Shown here: piece by piece, positions 1 to 7,902 of the stretch | Numbering within the stretch: position 1 is the stretch's first letter | How the letters are laid out: the number at the start of each line of letters is the position of its first letter | Source: CAZQXD01 sp964597315 | Lineage (GTDB): Bacteria; Pseudomonadota; Gammaproteobacteria; Competibacterales; Competibacteraceae | Assembly (NCBI GenBank): GCA_964597315.1 | Contig: CAZQXD010000034.1 | Location: forward strand, 1 to 44,242 | Direction: 5' to 3' | Length of the DNA stretch: 44,242 nucleotides | The notes under the pieces: model-generated | The model's database searches: none | What the model saw: the letters and a program-made list of their open reading frames with translations, nothing else | Told to the model about the DNA's origin: nothing | Translations under genes and position numbers: made by a program

Positions 1-33
1 TCTCAAAATGCCTTTATTAATTATAGTTAATAC

Positions 34-1089
34 TTAGTTGATCGCGAATTGGTATGAGACGCCTGAAACAGTCACCATGTACCCGTCGAGATCCGCGACG
101 GTCGCCAGTGACGGAGCCATCACTGAATAGAAGAAATTGCCGACTGGCGCCGTATACTCGTAGCCCACCGCGACGGGCGGATCGATCCAAACGGTCGTCT
201 GCGGGGGCGTGTCCGGCAGTTCGATTACAAAAGCGCCGGTCACCGGGTCCGGGGGATTGCTCGGGAGGACCGGATTGAATTCACTGGCGCCCGGGTTCCC
301 GCTGGACCCTTCAGTAAAAAAGCTACTGAGATACACGGTCGTGTCTAAAACTGAGTCGCTGGCATCGGCAAGCAGGATCGAGAAGGTATTTTCTGCCGCC
401 GGAAGGATCGGTACGTCGAATCGCAGCACTGGATTTCCGTTCGGCGCTAGGATTCCGTCAAGTTCCGTGCCGGAGAGGAACTGCATGTCCGGGTGATTTA
501 TATTGATCGGAAGGCCAGGCGGAACCCCACCGGTTTCTACGGCGCCGGCAATGTTCACGCCATTGGCGAAAAGGCCAAATCCATCGATGAATGGACTTTC
601 AACCTATTCGTCGAATTCCTCTGAGCCGAATGTGGCGAAGAATGTCGCGGTGTTTGACGACGTCGGATTGAAAAACTGGATATCGAGTTGTGACACATCG
701 TTGTGAAAGGGCTGGCCTGTAATCGGCGACAGCAAATCGTTTTGGTCCTGAGTGGCCGGTATGTTGAACGCGGTCGTATTGCCGGTTGACGTGTTCGGTC
801 CCGACGCATAGTCAGAAACGTTTCCGCTTGAAAGGACAATACCAGAGACGGGCAGCCCATAGGTTCCCACGGAATTCGTATAGATTCCCGCCTGTCCGAA
901 CTGGCCGCTATAGGCGACGTTGTTGGCCACGAGCGGAATATTGAGAAACAGTGTGTTGGCAAGCGCGAAGGCATCCGATGTGGGCACTACTTCGATCGCG
1001 GACGCTGGCGCTGCGGCGATGGCGAGCAACCCTGCGATAGCGACTGGTCGCAAAGGCAAGGCATTGTTATTTGTATTAGACGTACTCAT
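34..1089 (-). pseudogene. Choice-anchor-L-type secreted protein, interrupted by an in-frame amber codon
   Basis: The reading frame starts at the ATG at 1089 with an N-terminal signal peptide (positively charged start, hydrophobic stretch ending ...AAAPASA). It runs to a TAG at 604-606 and then continues in exactly the same frame to a TAA at 34-36; 559-603 is open. The sequence around the stop reads FGSEEFDE-stop-VESPFIDGFGLF. This matches the hallmark FGSEEY.EYV motif of choice-anchored L proteins, where the stop replaces an expected tyrosine. Without the stop the product would be about 351 residues. No PEP-CTERM tail, LPxTG or obvious C-terminal membrane anchor follows. The family comprises secreted or surface proteins of unclear function. 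I see one nonsense substitution and no frameshift, so this is a recent pseudogene, a readthrough product or a base-call error. Confidence 0.75.
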
Positions 1090-1158
1090 CCTCTTAACCC
1101 CTTACGATACTAGTTGTTTCGGTAGCTAGCGTGAGGCTTGACCGTGCGCAATGTCGCG

Positions 1159-1172
1159 GCAAGAGTACTCCC
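1159..1172 (-). promoter_or_regulatory. Weak sigma-54-like promoter (GG-N10-GC) upstream of the choice-anchor gene
   Basis: On the minus strand the sequence GGGAGTACTCTTGC has the GG-N10-GC spacing of -24/-12 promoters and a good -12 box (CTTGC). The -24 box is poor (AGGGAG rather than TGGCAC). It lies about 70 bases upstream of the ATG at 1089, and an A-tract dyad at 1308-1324 sits at a typical enhancer distance. This is an inference only. Confidence 0.25.
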
Positions 1173-1307
1173 TGGCATACACCGCAACGGTGCGCTGAAT
1201 CTGACCTCGAATATCCGTTGATTCCCCATTTAATTCCCTATTTTTCACCTACACAAAAATCATGCCTAAATATAAATCAATGAGTTATGGTTAAAAATTT
1301 TGAATAA

Positions 1308-1324
1308 TGTAAAAAATTTCGACA
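1308..1324 (+). repeat. A-tract dyad, copy 1
   Basis: The 17-mer TGTAAAAAATTTCGACA has TGT/ACA ends around an A/T core. It is one of three near-identical copies within 850 bases (others at 1700 and 2130) and lies upstream of the choice-anchor-type gene. Its form suggests a binding site for a dimeric regulator; the regulator is unknown. Confidence 0.5.
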
Positions 1325-1351
1325 CCTAAATAAATAGACCTCTTGAAAGAG

Positions 1352-1638
1352 TCATGCCGCTAGGGCGATTTCGAAATTATGGATCGCTGCGATGAAGCTG
1401 AAACGCAAACCAAAATCCACCCCTAACCGCAACTGGGTGCGGTAGTCGTAGTGATAGAGAAAGGTCAAAAAAAATTGATTTTAAAACGAATTATTTGGGG
1501 ATTCTTCGGTTTGCGCTTTCGTCGTTCGGCCGTCCGCGGGGCCTTTAGCATCGCTTCGATGGTCGCCGACTCTACACCACGGGTTCGACGAAATTGATCG
1601 GAGGCAAGGTTTCGCAGGGTTTCATGGGTCATATTCAT
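1352..1638 (-). pseudogene. IS5-type transposase remnant (N- and C-terminal pieces)
   Basis: From the ATG at 1638 the minus strand encodes MNMTHETLRNLASDQFRRT..., like the start of IS5-family (ISL2/IS1031 group) transposases with a DDE_Tnp_4 domain. This frame stops at a TGA near 1464. In another frame, immediately downstream, DFGLRFSFIAAIHNFEIALAA followed by a stop at 1352-1354 resembles the conserved C terminus (FGLRFNLIAxIYNFEL) of the same family. Intact members are roughly 250 residues or more, so most of the catalytic middle is gone and the pieces are out of frame, meeting at an A8 run. No terminal inverted repeats or target duplication were identified. The family assignment is from remembered consensus. 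Confidence 0.5.
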
Positions 1639-1699
1639 AGTACTTGAGGGTTCATCGCTATTTATTCAATAAATCCAATAAATCAAAAAATTTAATTAG

Positions 1700-1716
1700 T
1701 GTAAAAAATTTCAACA
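1700..1716 (+). repeat. A-tract dyad, copy 2
   Basis: The 17-mer TGTAAAAAATTTCAACA differs from copy 1 at one base. It lies in non-coding DNA upstream of the small doubtful reading frame at 1808 and beyond the IS5 remnant. Confidence 0.5.
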
Positions 1717-1807
1717 TAAAGCACGATATCTTTACCAGGAGATAGGAAATCGCTGTTAACTTTTTGAACCGAGGCTAATCCGAGACCGCTAATGGGAGTC
1801 GTGAATT

Positions 1808-2017
1808 ATGTTGGGTCGCCTTTTAGGCGCACGCTACCTCTTGCCAGACCACAAAGGCCCGATCACAGGCGGCGCGGTACTTGACGGTGGTTATCCAATG
1901 ACAGCGAGAGCGGAACCGATTGTCGATCGAAACCTGAGCAGAGAGAACATGTTGGGCATGATCGGGGGATTTAAACTGCCGCGGACTGAAGAAACCAAGC
2001 GCAATACGAACCCATGA
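1808..2017 (+). CDS. Doubtful small protein of 69 residues
   Basis: This open frame starts at an ATG preceded by GGGAG at about nine bases, which is an acceptable ribosome site. It encodes 69 residues with no signal peptide, membrane segment or motif I recognise. It sits alone in a decayed, AT-richer region downstream of A-tract dyad copy 2. It may be a chance frame; only conservation or transcription data could support it. Confidence 0.2.
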   Translation: MLGRLLGARYLLPDHKGPITGGAVLDGGYPMTARAEPIVDRNLSRENMLGMIGGFKLPRTEETKRNTNP

Positions 2018-2129
2018 TCCAAACGCACCGATACCTCATCGGACCGGCTGTTAGCCTAGCGCAAGAAAACCGTCAAGGCTAACCAGGGGCGGGTCCATAT
2101 ATGACGGTACTGTGTAAACGTATACTGAT

Positions 2130-2146
2130 TGTAAAAAATTCTGACT
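2130..2146 (+). repeat. A-tract dyad, copy 3
   Basis: The 17-mer TGTAAAAAATTCTGACT shares the first 12 bases with copies 1 and 2, then diverges. It lies about 270 bases upstream of the CBS-domain gene. The sequence 2147-2418 otherwise holds no convincing promoter or gene. Confidence 0.45.
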
Positions 2147-2418
2147 GATTTTTGGGGTTAGGCGGATCTCCTCCGGCGCTTCGGATCTCGGCATCTTCCT
2201 ACGGTGAGGTCTATCTTAAACAGTCGGACAACGCCTTGCTAAACTTCCCCTATGGACATCAATTTGGCCACCGGGCTGATGGTTTCGGTTTGTGGAGAGC
2301 AAGTCAGTTCTGTGTTTCCGTGAGGCATGGGCTATTCTCTGTGAAGCAGAAAGCGCCTAGTTGCGAGACTGGGAATCTTCAGGGATGGGGGTATCAAAAA
2401 AACAACAGGAGCAGAGCT

Positions 2419-3012
2419 ATGAGCGACCGATTCGGACCGCTTCCCCATACGCCTCTGGAGCCGAACACGGGCTACGCACGCCCCGCTGTATTGCCCAAGA
2501 TCGTTCACCTAGACGAGCCGGCACTGGAAGTGTTCACCGATTTCAATACCGTCAATCCGGTAACCACCACCCCCGATATGCCAATTGATGACGCCCTGGA
2601 GCGGATGAAGTCCGCCGGGGTGCGGCTGCTCTTGGTGGTGGACACGGCCGATACCATCATCGGCCTGGTAACGGCCCGGGATATTCAGGGCGAAAAACCC
2701 ACGGAGATCGTTCGGGACACGCGACAACCCCACTCCCAGATTACCGTGGCAATGATCATGGCCCCGGGTGCGGACATTCCGATCCTGAAGATGGACAACG
2801 TGGAACATGCCACGGTAGGGGACATCGTTGTCACCCTCAAAACCTTGGGACGCCAGCATGTCTTAGTGTCGGGCAAGGACCCCGATAGTGGCGTCACCCA
2901 GGTTTGCGGGTTGTTTTCCATGAGCCGGGTCAGTCGGCTGTTGGGAGAAGAAAACCCGGACAGTCTGGCGGCGGCCCAGTCCCTGATGGAGATATTGCGC
3001 GGACTGCGCTAA
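2419..3012 (+). CDS. CBS-domain protein
   Basis: The product is 197 residues, starting at the ATG at 2419, which has a ribosome site (AACAGGAG) seven to eight bases upstream. The frame is open further upstream but without a comparable start. Two CBS motifs are visible. The first, around residues 40-95, includes PVTTTPDMPIDDALERM and LLVVDTADTIIGLVTARDI. The second, around residues 105-185, includes TVAMIMAPGADIPILKMDNV and HVLVSG, ending near the SRVSRLLGEE helix. CBS pairs usually bind adenine nucleotides and regulate a partner domain; here they stand alone, so the partner is unknown. The gene is followed by a GC-rich hairpin and faces the c-di-GMP protein gene convergently. Confidence 0.85.
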   Translation: MSDRFGPLPHTPLEPNTGYARPAVLPKIVHLDEPALEVFTDFNTVNPVTTTPDMPIDDALERMKSAGVRLLLVVDTADTIIGLVTARDIQGEKPTEIVRDTRQPHSQITVAMIMAPGADIPILKMDNVEHATVGDIVVTLKTLGRQHVLVSGKDPDSGVTQVCGLFSMSRVSRLLGEENPDSLAAAQSLMEILRGLR

Positions 3013-3014
3013 CA

Positions 3015-3035
3015 GCCCGTCCGCTGCGGGCGGGC
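3015..3035. terminator. Terminator-like GC hairpin between convergent genes
   Basis: The arms GCCCGTCC (3015-3022) and GGGCGGGC (3028-3035) form an 8-bp stem with one G-T wobble and a 5-base loop, directly after the CBS stop codon. No T-run follows on either strand. An almost identical hairpin follows the NAD synthetase gene at 11465. Confidence 0.5.
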
Positions 3036-3039
3036 CGGA

Positions 3040-5520
3040 TCAGACGTCCATGGCGAAACGCAGGTTTTCATCGGGCTGTTGCAGCAAATTACCTTGGATG
3101 AGGTCGATGCGGTGTTGCCAGAGCAGGGCTAGACAACTGGCGTCCTCCACATAGGCCGCCAGGGTTTTGACCGACTTTGCCTGGGCTTTCTCAATAAGCT
3201 GCATGATCCGGGCCTGCTTGGCCTGATCCTCTTGCAGCTTGTGGGTCAGGGACCGGTCCAGCTTCAGATAATCCAGGGTGAACACATCCAGCAGCCGCAA
3301 CGCCCGCTCATCGGTCCCCACATGCTCCACCGCCCCGTGAAACTGTAAGGCCCGTAGCCGCCGCAACAGCGTTTCGGAGGCGTGTTCATCGGCCAGCAAA
3401 TCGGCGCCGTTGAACTCGAACACGGCGCTATGGGCCGCTACCGGGTATTTGTCCAGTAAGCCTTCTAGCCAGCCGGGAAACTCGTCATCCTGGATCGAGG
3501 CATTGGACAGCTTGATGAAAAAAACCGTGCCATAAGCGTCTTTTTGGCGTTTGCCCAACAGGGCAAGGGCATTGCGCACCACCCAACGGTCCAGCACTCG
3601 GGTTAGCTTGAGCTTGGCGGCGATGTCCATGAACTGGCCTGGCAGGATCACATGGCCGTCGCTGCTTTTTAAACGCAGCAGCGCCTCGTAACGCTCCACG
3701 GTATCGGCTCCCAGGCTGGTAATGGGCTGGAAGACCAGAAACAGCCGGTTCTCCTTGACGGCGCCTGAAATTTCCTTGAGCCAATGCTGCTGCCGATCCG
3801 CCGTATCAACCGTTGTATCGGGGGGCGGCGGGGGCGGTGGGTCCAGCGGGTCCGGCGGGTCGAGTGGGGTGGGCGCCATGGTCTCGGCGTGATTCTGCCG
3901 CCACTGGGCTTCCGCAGCCAGCATGGCTGCCTTGCCCAGGGCTGATTGGTGCGACTCCCCAAGAACAGCGACGCCGATGCTGGTGGTGACCGCCAGATCG
4001 TGACCCCCCATCTCGACGCGGGTTGCCGCCATTGCCCGGGCCAGTTCCCCGGTCAGGTTCTCCAGGGCGGCCGGGACCTGCCGTCGGGCCAATACCGTGA
4101 ATGCGCTGTCGCTGTAGCTGGCCGCCACGTCGTCGCCGGACAAGTGGCTGCGGATGGCTTCGGCCAGTTTGACCCGCAGCAGCTTGCAAAGCTCCGGTGG
4201 GTGCTGGCGACAAAGCTCGGCGTAGCCGTTCAGTTCTAAAAACAGTACAGCGTCGGTTCCGTCTCCGGGTTTGGCCTGGCGTTCGGACAGCAGATTGGCG
4301 AAATAATGGCGGTCATATAGCCCGGTGATCGGATCGGTGCGGCCCAGATACCGGATACGAGCCGCCCGGCGTCGGTACTGGGCGGCCCGGCTGCGGGCCA
4401 GTTCCACCAAACGGGCGGGCTGCACCGGTTTGACCAGAAAATCCAGGGCGCCGACGTCCACCGCCTGCAAGTGTCGATCCGGGTCTTTCTCGCCCGAGAG
4501 AAACACGATAGGCACATCCAGCAAGGACTCTTCTTGACGTAGCAGTCGACTCACTTCCAGGCCATCGACGCCGGGCATGTACAAATCCAGCAGGATCAGT
4601 TCCGGGTGAAAGTCCAGGGCCACGTCCATTAGGGCCAGTGGATCGGTCAGGGCCTGGACCTGAAAGCCAGCGGCGCGCAGTTGGTGGGCGTAAAGTTCCA
4701 GTACCGCCTGGTCGTCGTCCACCATCAGCACCCGCAACGGCAGGGGGCGCTCCAGTTCCATGGTTTCCCGTAGCCGGGTTGCCAGGGCCGGTACGGGCAC
4801 GGGCTTGGTGTAATAGCCGATGCCTCCGGCGCGCAGGGCGGCCAACCGCGCCGGGGCGTCATGGCGGGCGGAGATAAAAGCCACCGGCGGGGGCGTGGGG
4901 ACGCCGCGCCGTAGGGCCGCCACTGCCTCGATGCCGACGGTGTCCCCTTCGGGAAACAGGGTATCGACCACTAGGGCGGTGGGGGGGTGGGTCAGCAGGG
5001 CTTCGCGCAAGGGGTCGAGTCCTTCAAAGCAGCGCACCTCGAAGCCATGGGCGGACAATTGGATGGCCAGATAGTGTCCCTGGGCGGCATCGCTATCCAC
5101 GAGATAGACCAAGGGCTTGTTTCCGGCGGTCGCCGGGTGTGTCGGGAAGGTTTCAAGAGGCGCCCCGGACGTGGGCGCCACGCCGGTTCCGAGTTCGGCT
5201 ACAGTGGCGGAGATGGCCTGTTTCTCGGCCAGGGTCGGGCTACGCCTGTCCTGCACCACGGCTCGCAGGCTATGGTCGATACGCTGGGCCAGGGTGGCGG
5301 TTTCGGTGAAGCCAAAGCCGCTGCTGCCGCTAGCCAGCGCGTGTGTCAGACAAGCCAACTCCTTGAGGGCGTCGAGTCGGCAGCCGGTCTCCAGGGCCTG
5401 CCGCCACTGTTGTTCCAGGTCGCTTAGCAGTTGTGGCAACTCGTGGTCCCGGTATTCACGGCGCAGCCGATCCGCCGGATCGTCTCGGACACTGGTTTTG
5501 GTGGCGTGTGGATTGTCCAT
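3040..5520 (-). CDS. Hpt-REC-REC-degenerate GGDEF-degenerate EAL protein (c-di-GMP effector-like)
   Basis: The product is 826 residues; the ATG has GGGAGGA about nine bases upstream. Domains in order are: an Hpt-like helical segment (about 25-110, H60 in THALASGSSGFG), receiver 1 (135-255, D186, K239), receiver 2 (262-380, D312, K364), GGDEF-like (390-525), a proline-rich linker (about 550-568) and EAL-like (580-826). The GGDEF signature is replaced by SDSAF (470-474), so cyclase activity is unlikely. The EAL motif survives (612-614), but the usual DDFG is EHVG (732-735) and TIAEGVE is TLAAYVE (786-792), so key metal ligands are missing. This resembles FimX-type c-di-GMP receptors rather than enzymes. 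Likely role (inference): a phosphorelay-controlled cytosolic c-di-GMP sensor. The upstream gene at 5550 is 29 bases away and probably co-transcribed. Confidence 0.85.
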   Translation of the reverse strand: MDNPHATKTSVRDDPADRLRREYRDHELPQLLSDLEQQWRQALETGCRLDALKELACLTHALASGSSGFGFTETATLAQRIDHSLRAVVQDRRSPTLAEKQAISATVAELGTGVAPTSGAPLETFPTHPATAGNKPLVYLVDSDAAQGHYLAIQLSAHGFEVRCFEGLDPLREALLTHPPTALVVDTLFPEGDTVGIEAVAALRRGVPTPPPVAFISARHDAPARLAALRAGGIGYYTKPVPVPALATRLRETMELERPLPLRVLMVDDDQAVLELYAHQLRAAGFQVQALTDPLALMDVALDFHPELILLDLYMPGVDGLEVSRLLRQEESLLDVPIVFLSGEKDPDRHLQAVDVGALDFLVKPVQPARLVELARSRAAQYRRRAARIRYLGRTDPITGLYDRHYFANLLSERQAKPGDGTDAVLFLELNGYAELCRQHPPELCKLLRVKLAEAIRSHLSGDDVAASYSDSAFTVLARRQVPAALENLTGELARAMAATRVEMGGHDLAVTTSIGVAVLGESHQSALGKAAMLAAEAQWRQNHAETMAPTPLDPPDPLDPPPPPPPDTTVDTADRQQHWLKEISGAVKENRLFLVFQPITSLGADTVERYEALLRLKSSDGHVILPGQFMDIAAKLKLTRVLDRWVVRNALALLGKRQKDAYGTVFFIKLSNASIQDDEFPGWLEGLLDKYPVAAHSAVFEFNGADLLADEHASETLLRRLRALQFHGAVEHVGTDERALRLLDVFTLDYLKLDRSLTHKLQEDQAKQARIMQLIEKAQAKSVKTLAAYVEDASCLALLWQHRIDLIQGNLLQQPDENLRFAMDV

Positions 5521-5549
5521 GGCGGTGTTGTCCTCCCGTTATTCGCTGT

Positions 5550-5882
5550 CTAGCCCGGCAAAGCCAAGCGAACGGCCAGGGCTTGCAGATAGGCGTTACG
5601 CGCCGTTCCGGGGTCCGGGCCGCTATTCTCCACTGCGGCCCAGTTCCCCCGTTCAGAGTCCAGAGCCAGGGCCAGCAACCGGCCATGGGGACCGTGGTGA
5701 AGAATGACCTCAAAGGTCGCCTGATCTACGTTTAGCACCTGGGAGGCGGTGGCCCGGGTGGGGCGATACGGCAATTCGAAGGCATGGTTGATGCCTTCGC
5801 TCAAAAATGGGTTGCCTGCCGATGAAAATTCCCACCATGGATGGGGTATGGCCCTGGGCTGCATAGAGAGCTTATCGGCCAT
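5550..5882 (-). CDS. Hypothetical protein of 110 residues
   Basis: This is a soluble small protein from the ATG at 5882, with no signal peptide or membrane segment. I do not recognise a family. It has a mixed alpha/beta-looking composition with an aromatic N-terminal part (HPWWEF). It ends 29 bases upstream of the large c-di-GMP effector gene on the same strand, so it may be its partner or regulator; this is inference from position only. The ribosome site is weak. Confidence 0.6.
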   Translation of the reverse strand: MADKLSMQPRAIPHPWWEFSSAGNPFLSEGINHAFELPYRPTRATASQVLNVDQATFEVILHHGPHGRLLALALDSERGNWAAVENSGPDPGTARNAYLQALAVRLALPG

Positions 5883-5933
5883 TGTCCCAGGTGCTTGAAC
5901 GAGAGCGGGTGACGCGCTAGGCGCCGAAGCCGG

Positions 5934-6596
5934 TCAGGCGCCCAGTCGGCACAAGCGGGCTTCGGTCAGAATAAACTCCAGGTAATCCCGGCGTTGCAAG
6001 GACAGCTCGATTTTCTCCCGTAAATCGTTGTCCTCCTCGTCGCAGATATAGAGCAGGTCTTCGTAGAAAAATACCCGGAAGCTGTCCATATATTTAACCT
6101 CCCGGTTTGTATCCAAAACCAGGTTATCCAGGCCGTACAGGTCGATTATTTTGCCATCCTGCTCGTGCCAGCGGTGGGCATTACGCAAAAACCGCTCCAA
6201 CTTGCGCTGGGCCGTGGGCAGTTTGCGTAGTAGCGGCACGGCGTCAACCTCGTTGACGGGATTGGCGATATTGAACCAGGCGTTGATGGTCTCGGCGATG
6301 ACGATCATATCTTCCTGGCCGTCCACCAGGGTGGCCACGAAAACGGCCTCGGGCACGATGTCTCCCAGTGCCGCCCGCAGGGTTTGGTAATCCTTGTTGA
6401 GAATCTGAGTTTCCCGTAGCGAGATGGGTTCTCGGGGTTTTTTGATGACGAAATCCACGGGCACCTTTTCGTTCTTGTGCATCAGCGTGACGGCGCTGCG
6501 CCACACCAGGCAGTGGTAGCCGTTGGTGGCGATGAGGGTGGTGGGGCTGCGTTCCTTGTCTATGCAGGTGATGTCCCCGGTGATGCGGTCGTTCAA
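5934..6596 (-). CDS. Kinase-fold-like protein, unassigned
   Basis: The product is about 220 residues. The likely start is a TTG at 6596 overlapping the TGA of the CoA-transferase gene (TTGA), which implies translational coupling; the next internal ATG would remove the N-terminal strands. Several features echo a protein-kinase-like fold: FVIKK (about 49-53, ATP-lysine position), E62 in a following helix, DLYGLDN (152-158, like the D-x-x-x-x-N catalytic loop) and YMDSF (169-173, like the DFG aspartate). No glycine-rich loop is obvious. The family and substrate are unknown to me. The kinase reading is an inference from motif order and needs a structural prediction. Confidence 0.6.
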   Translation of the reverse strand: MNDRITGDITCIDKERSPTTLIATNGYHCLVWRSAVTLMHKNEKVPVDFVIKKPREPISLRETQILNKDYQTLRAALGDIVPEAVFVATLVDGQEDMIVIAETINAWFNIANPVNEVDAVPLLRKLPTAQRKLERFLRNAHRWHEQDGKIIDLYGLDNLVLDTNREVKYMDSFRVFFYEDLLYICDEEDNDLREKIELSLQRRDYLEFILTEARLCRLGA

Positions 6597-7792
6597 ATCA
6601 CACCTCGCTCGCGCAGGGCGTCGAGCCGCGCCGAATCCAGTCCCAGCAGGTCTTGGAACACCTCCTGATTATGGGCGCCCAAGTTGGGACCGGGCCAGTC
6701 GGTACGCCCTGGGGTGGCCGTGAGCTTTGGGGCGATGGCGGGGATTTTCAGGGGCTTGCCGTCGATCTCCACCTGCTCGAACAGGCCCCGGGCCTGAAAG
6801 TGAGGGTCCGCCAACATATCCGCCACGCTGTAAATGGGACCGGAGGGAACCTGGGCCTGTTCGAGAATGGCCAGGGCTTGGCCCGAGTCCAGGGAGGCGG
6901 CCCAGGCGGACAGAGCCGCGTCGATTTCCGCTTCGTGGGCCACCCGGCCTTCGTTATGGGTCAACCGGGGGTCGGCGGCCAGATCGGCGCGGCCGGTGGC
7001 CTCCATCAGCCGCTTGAATATGGAATCGCCGTTGCCGCCAATAACCACGAACTTGCCGTCCCGGCAGCGGTAGGTGTTGGTGGGCACGATGCCGGTGACC
7101 GTGGACCCGGAGGGTTCCCGGACCACGCCGGCGCCGTCGTACTCGGGCACCACCGCTTCCATGATGTTGAAAATGGCCTCGAACAGGGCCACGTCCAGGG
7201 TCTGTCCTTGCCCGCTTTGGTGTCGTTCCAGTAGGGCCAGGCAAATCCCTAGGGCAGCGTGGATGCCCGCTAGGGTGTCGCCCATGCTCAGATTGGGCCG
7301 CATCGGCGCTTGACCGGGAACGCCGTTGACGTAGCGAAAACCGCTGATGCCCTCGCAGACCGAGGCATAGCCAGGGCGGGGGGCGTAGGGACCGCTCTGG
7401 CCATAGCCGGAGATGCGGGTGTAGATCAACCCCGGATTGTCGGCCTTCAGGTCGTCGGGGCCCAGGCCCCATTGTTCGAGTGTGCCGGGCCGGAAATTCT
7501 CGATCAGCACATCGCAACGCCTGGCCAGACGGCGGGCCAGGGCGCGGCCTTCCTCGGTCTTGAGGTCCAGGGTGATGCATTTTTTGTTGCGGCCCAAGCT
7601 GCGCCACCATAAAGAGGTGCCCTCGCGAACCACCCGCCATCGGCGGATCGGGTCGCCCGCACCCGGCGGTTCAACTTTGATCACCTCGGCGCCAAAATAG
7701 GCCAAGATGGTGCCCGCGAAGGGACCGGCCAGAAGTTGACCCAGTTCCAGCACGCGAATGCCGTCCAGGGGGCGATGGGGGGAGTCGGCCAT
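6593..7792 (-). CDS. Class III (CaiB/BaiF family) CoA-transferase
   Basis: The product is 399 residues, the family's normal length, starting at the ATG at 7792 with AGGAGA nine bases upstream. The N terminus (PLDGIRVLELGQLLAGPFAGTILAYFGAEVIKVEPP, residues 8-43, read here in parts) and the LIENFRPGTLEQWGLG region are classic family III signatures. D172 in SMGDTLAG is the position of the catalytic aspartate that forms the acyl anhydride. It transfers CoA between carboxylic acids; the acid is not predictable from sequence. The gene overlaps the kinase-like gene by four bases. It is divergent from the YihY-type gene, with about 110 bases between. Confidence 0.92.
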   Translation of the reverse strand: MADSPHRPLDGIRVLELGQLLAGPFAGTILAYFGAEVIKVEPPGAGDPIRRWRVVREGTSLWWRSLGRNKKCITLDLKTEEGRALARRLARRCDVLIENFRPGTLEQWGLGPDDLKADNPGLIYTRISGYGQSGPYAPRPGYASVCEGISGFRYVNGVPGQAPMRPNLSMGDTLAGIHAALGICLALLERHQSGQGQTLDVALFEAIFNIMEAVVPEYDGAGVVREPSGSTVTGIVPTNTYRCRDGKFVVIGGNGDSIFKRLMEATGRADLAADPRLTHNEGRVAHEAEIDAALSAWAASLDSGQALAILEQAQVPSGPIYSVADMLADPHFQARGLFEQVEIDGKPLKIPAIAPKLTATPGRTDWPGPNLGAHNQEVFQDLLGLDSARLDALRERGVI

Positions 7793-7902
7793 GGCTAGGA
7801 TTCTCCTGGGTTATGCAGGGCTGAGCATTCACGAATGCCTGCCGTGGGTTATGCTTTGTTAGATAGGCGAATGTCAACACTAGCCCATTGCGCCGGGAGA
7901 CT

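Noticed and set aside
2276..2291. Sigma-54-like TGGCCA...CTGA upstream of the CBS gene
   Set aside because: The -12 element lacks the GC dinucleotide at the required spacing.
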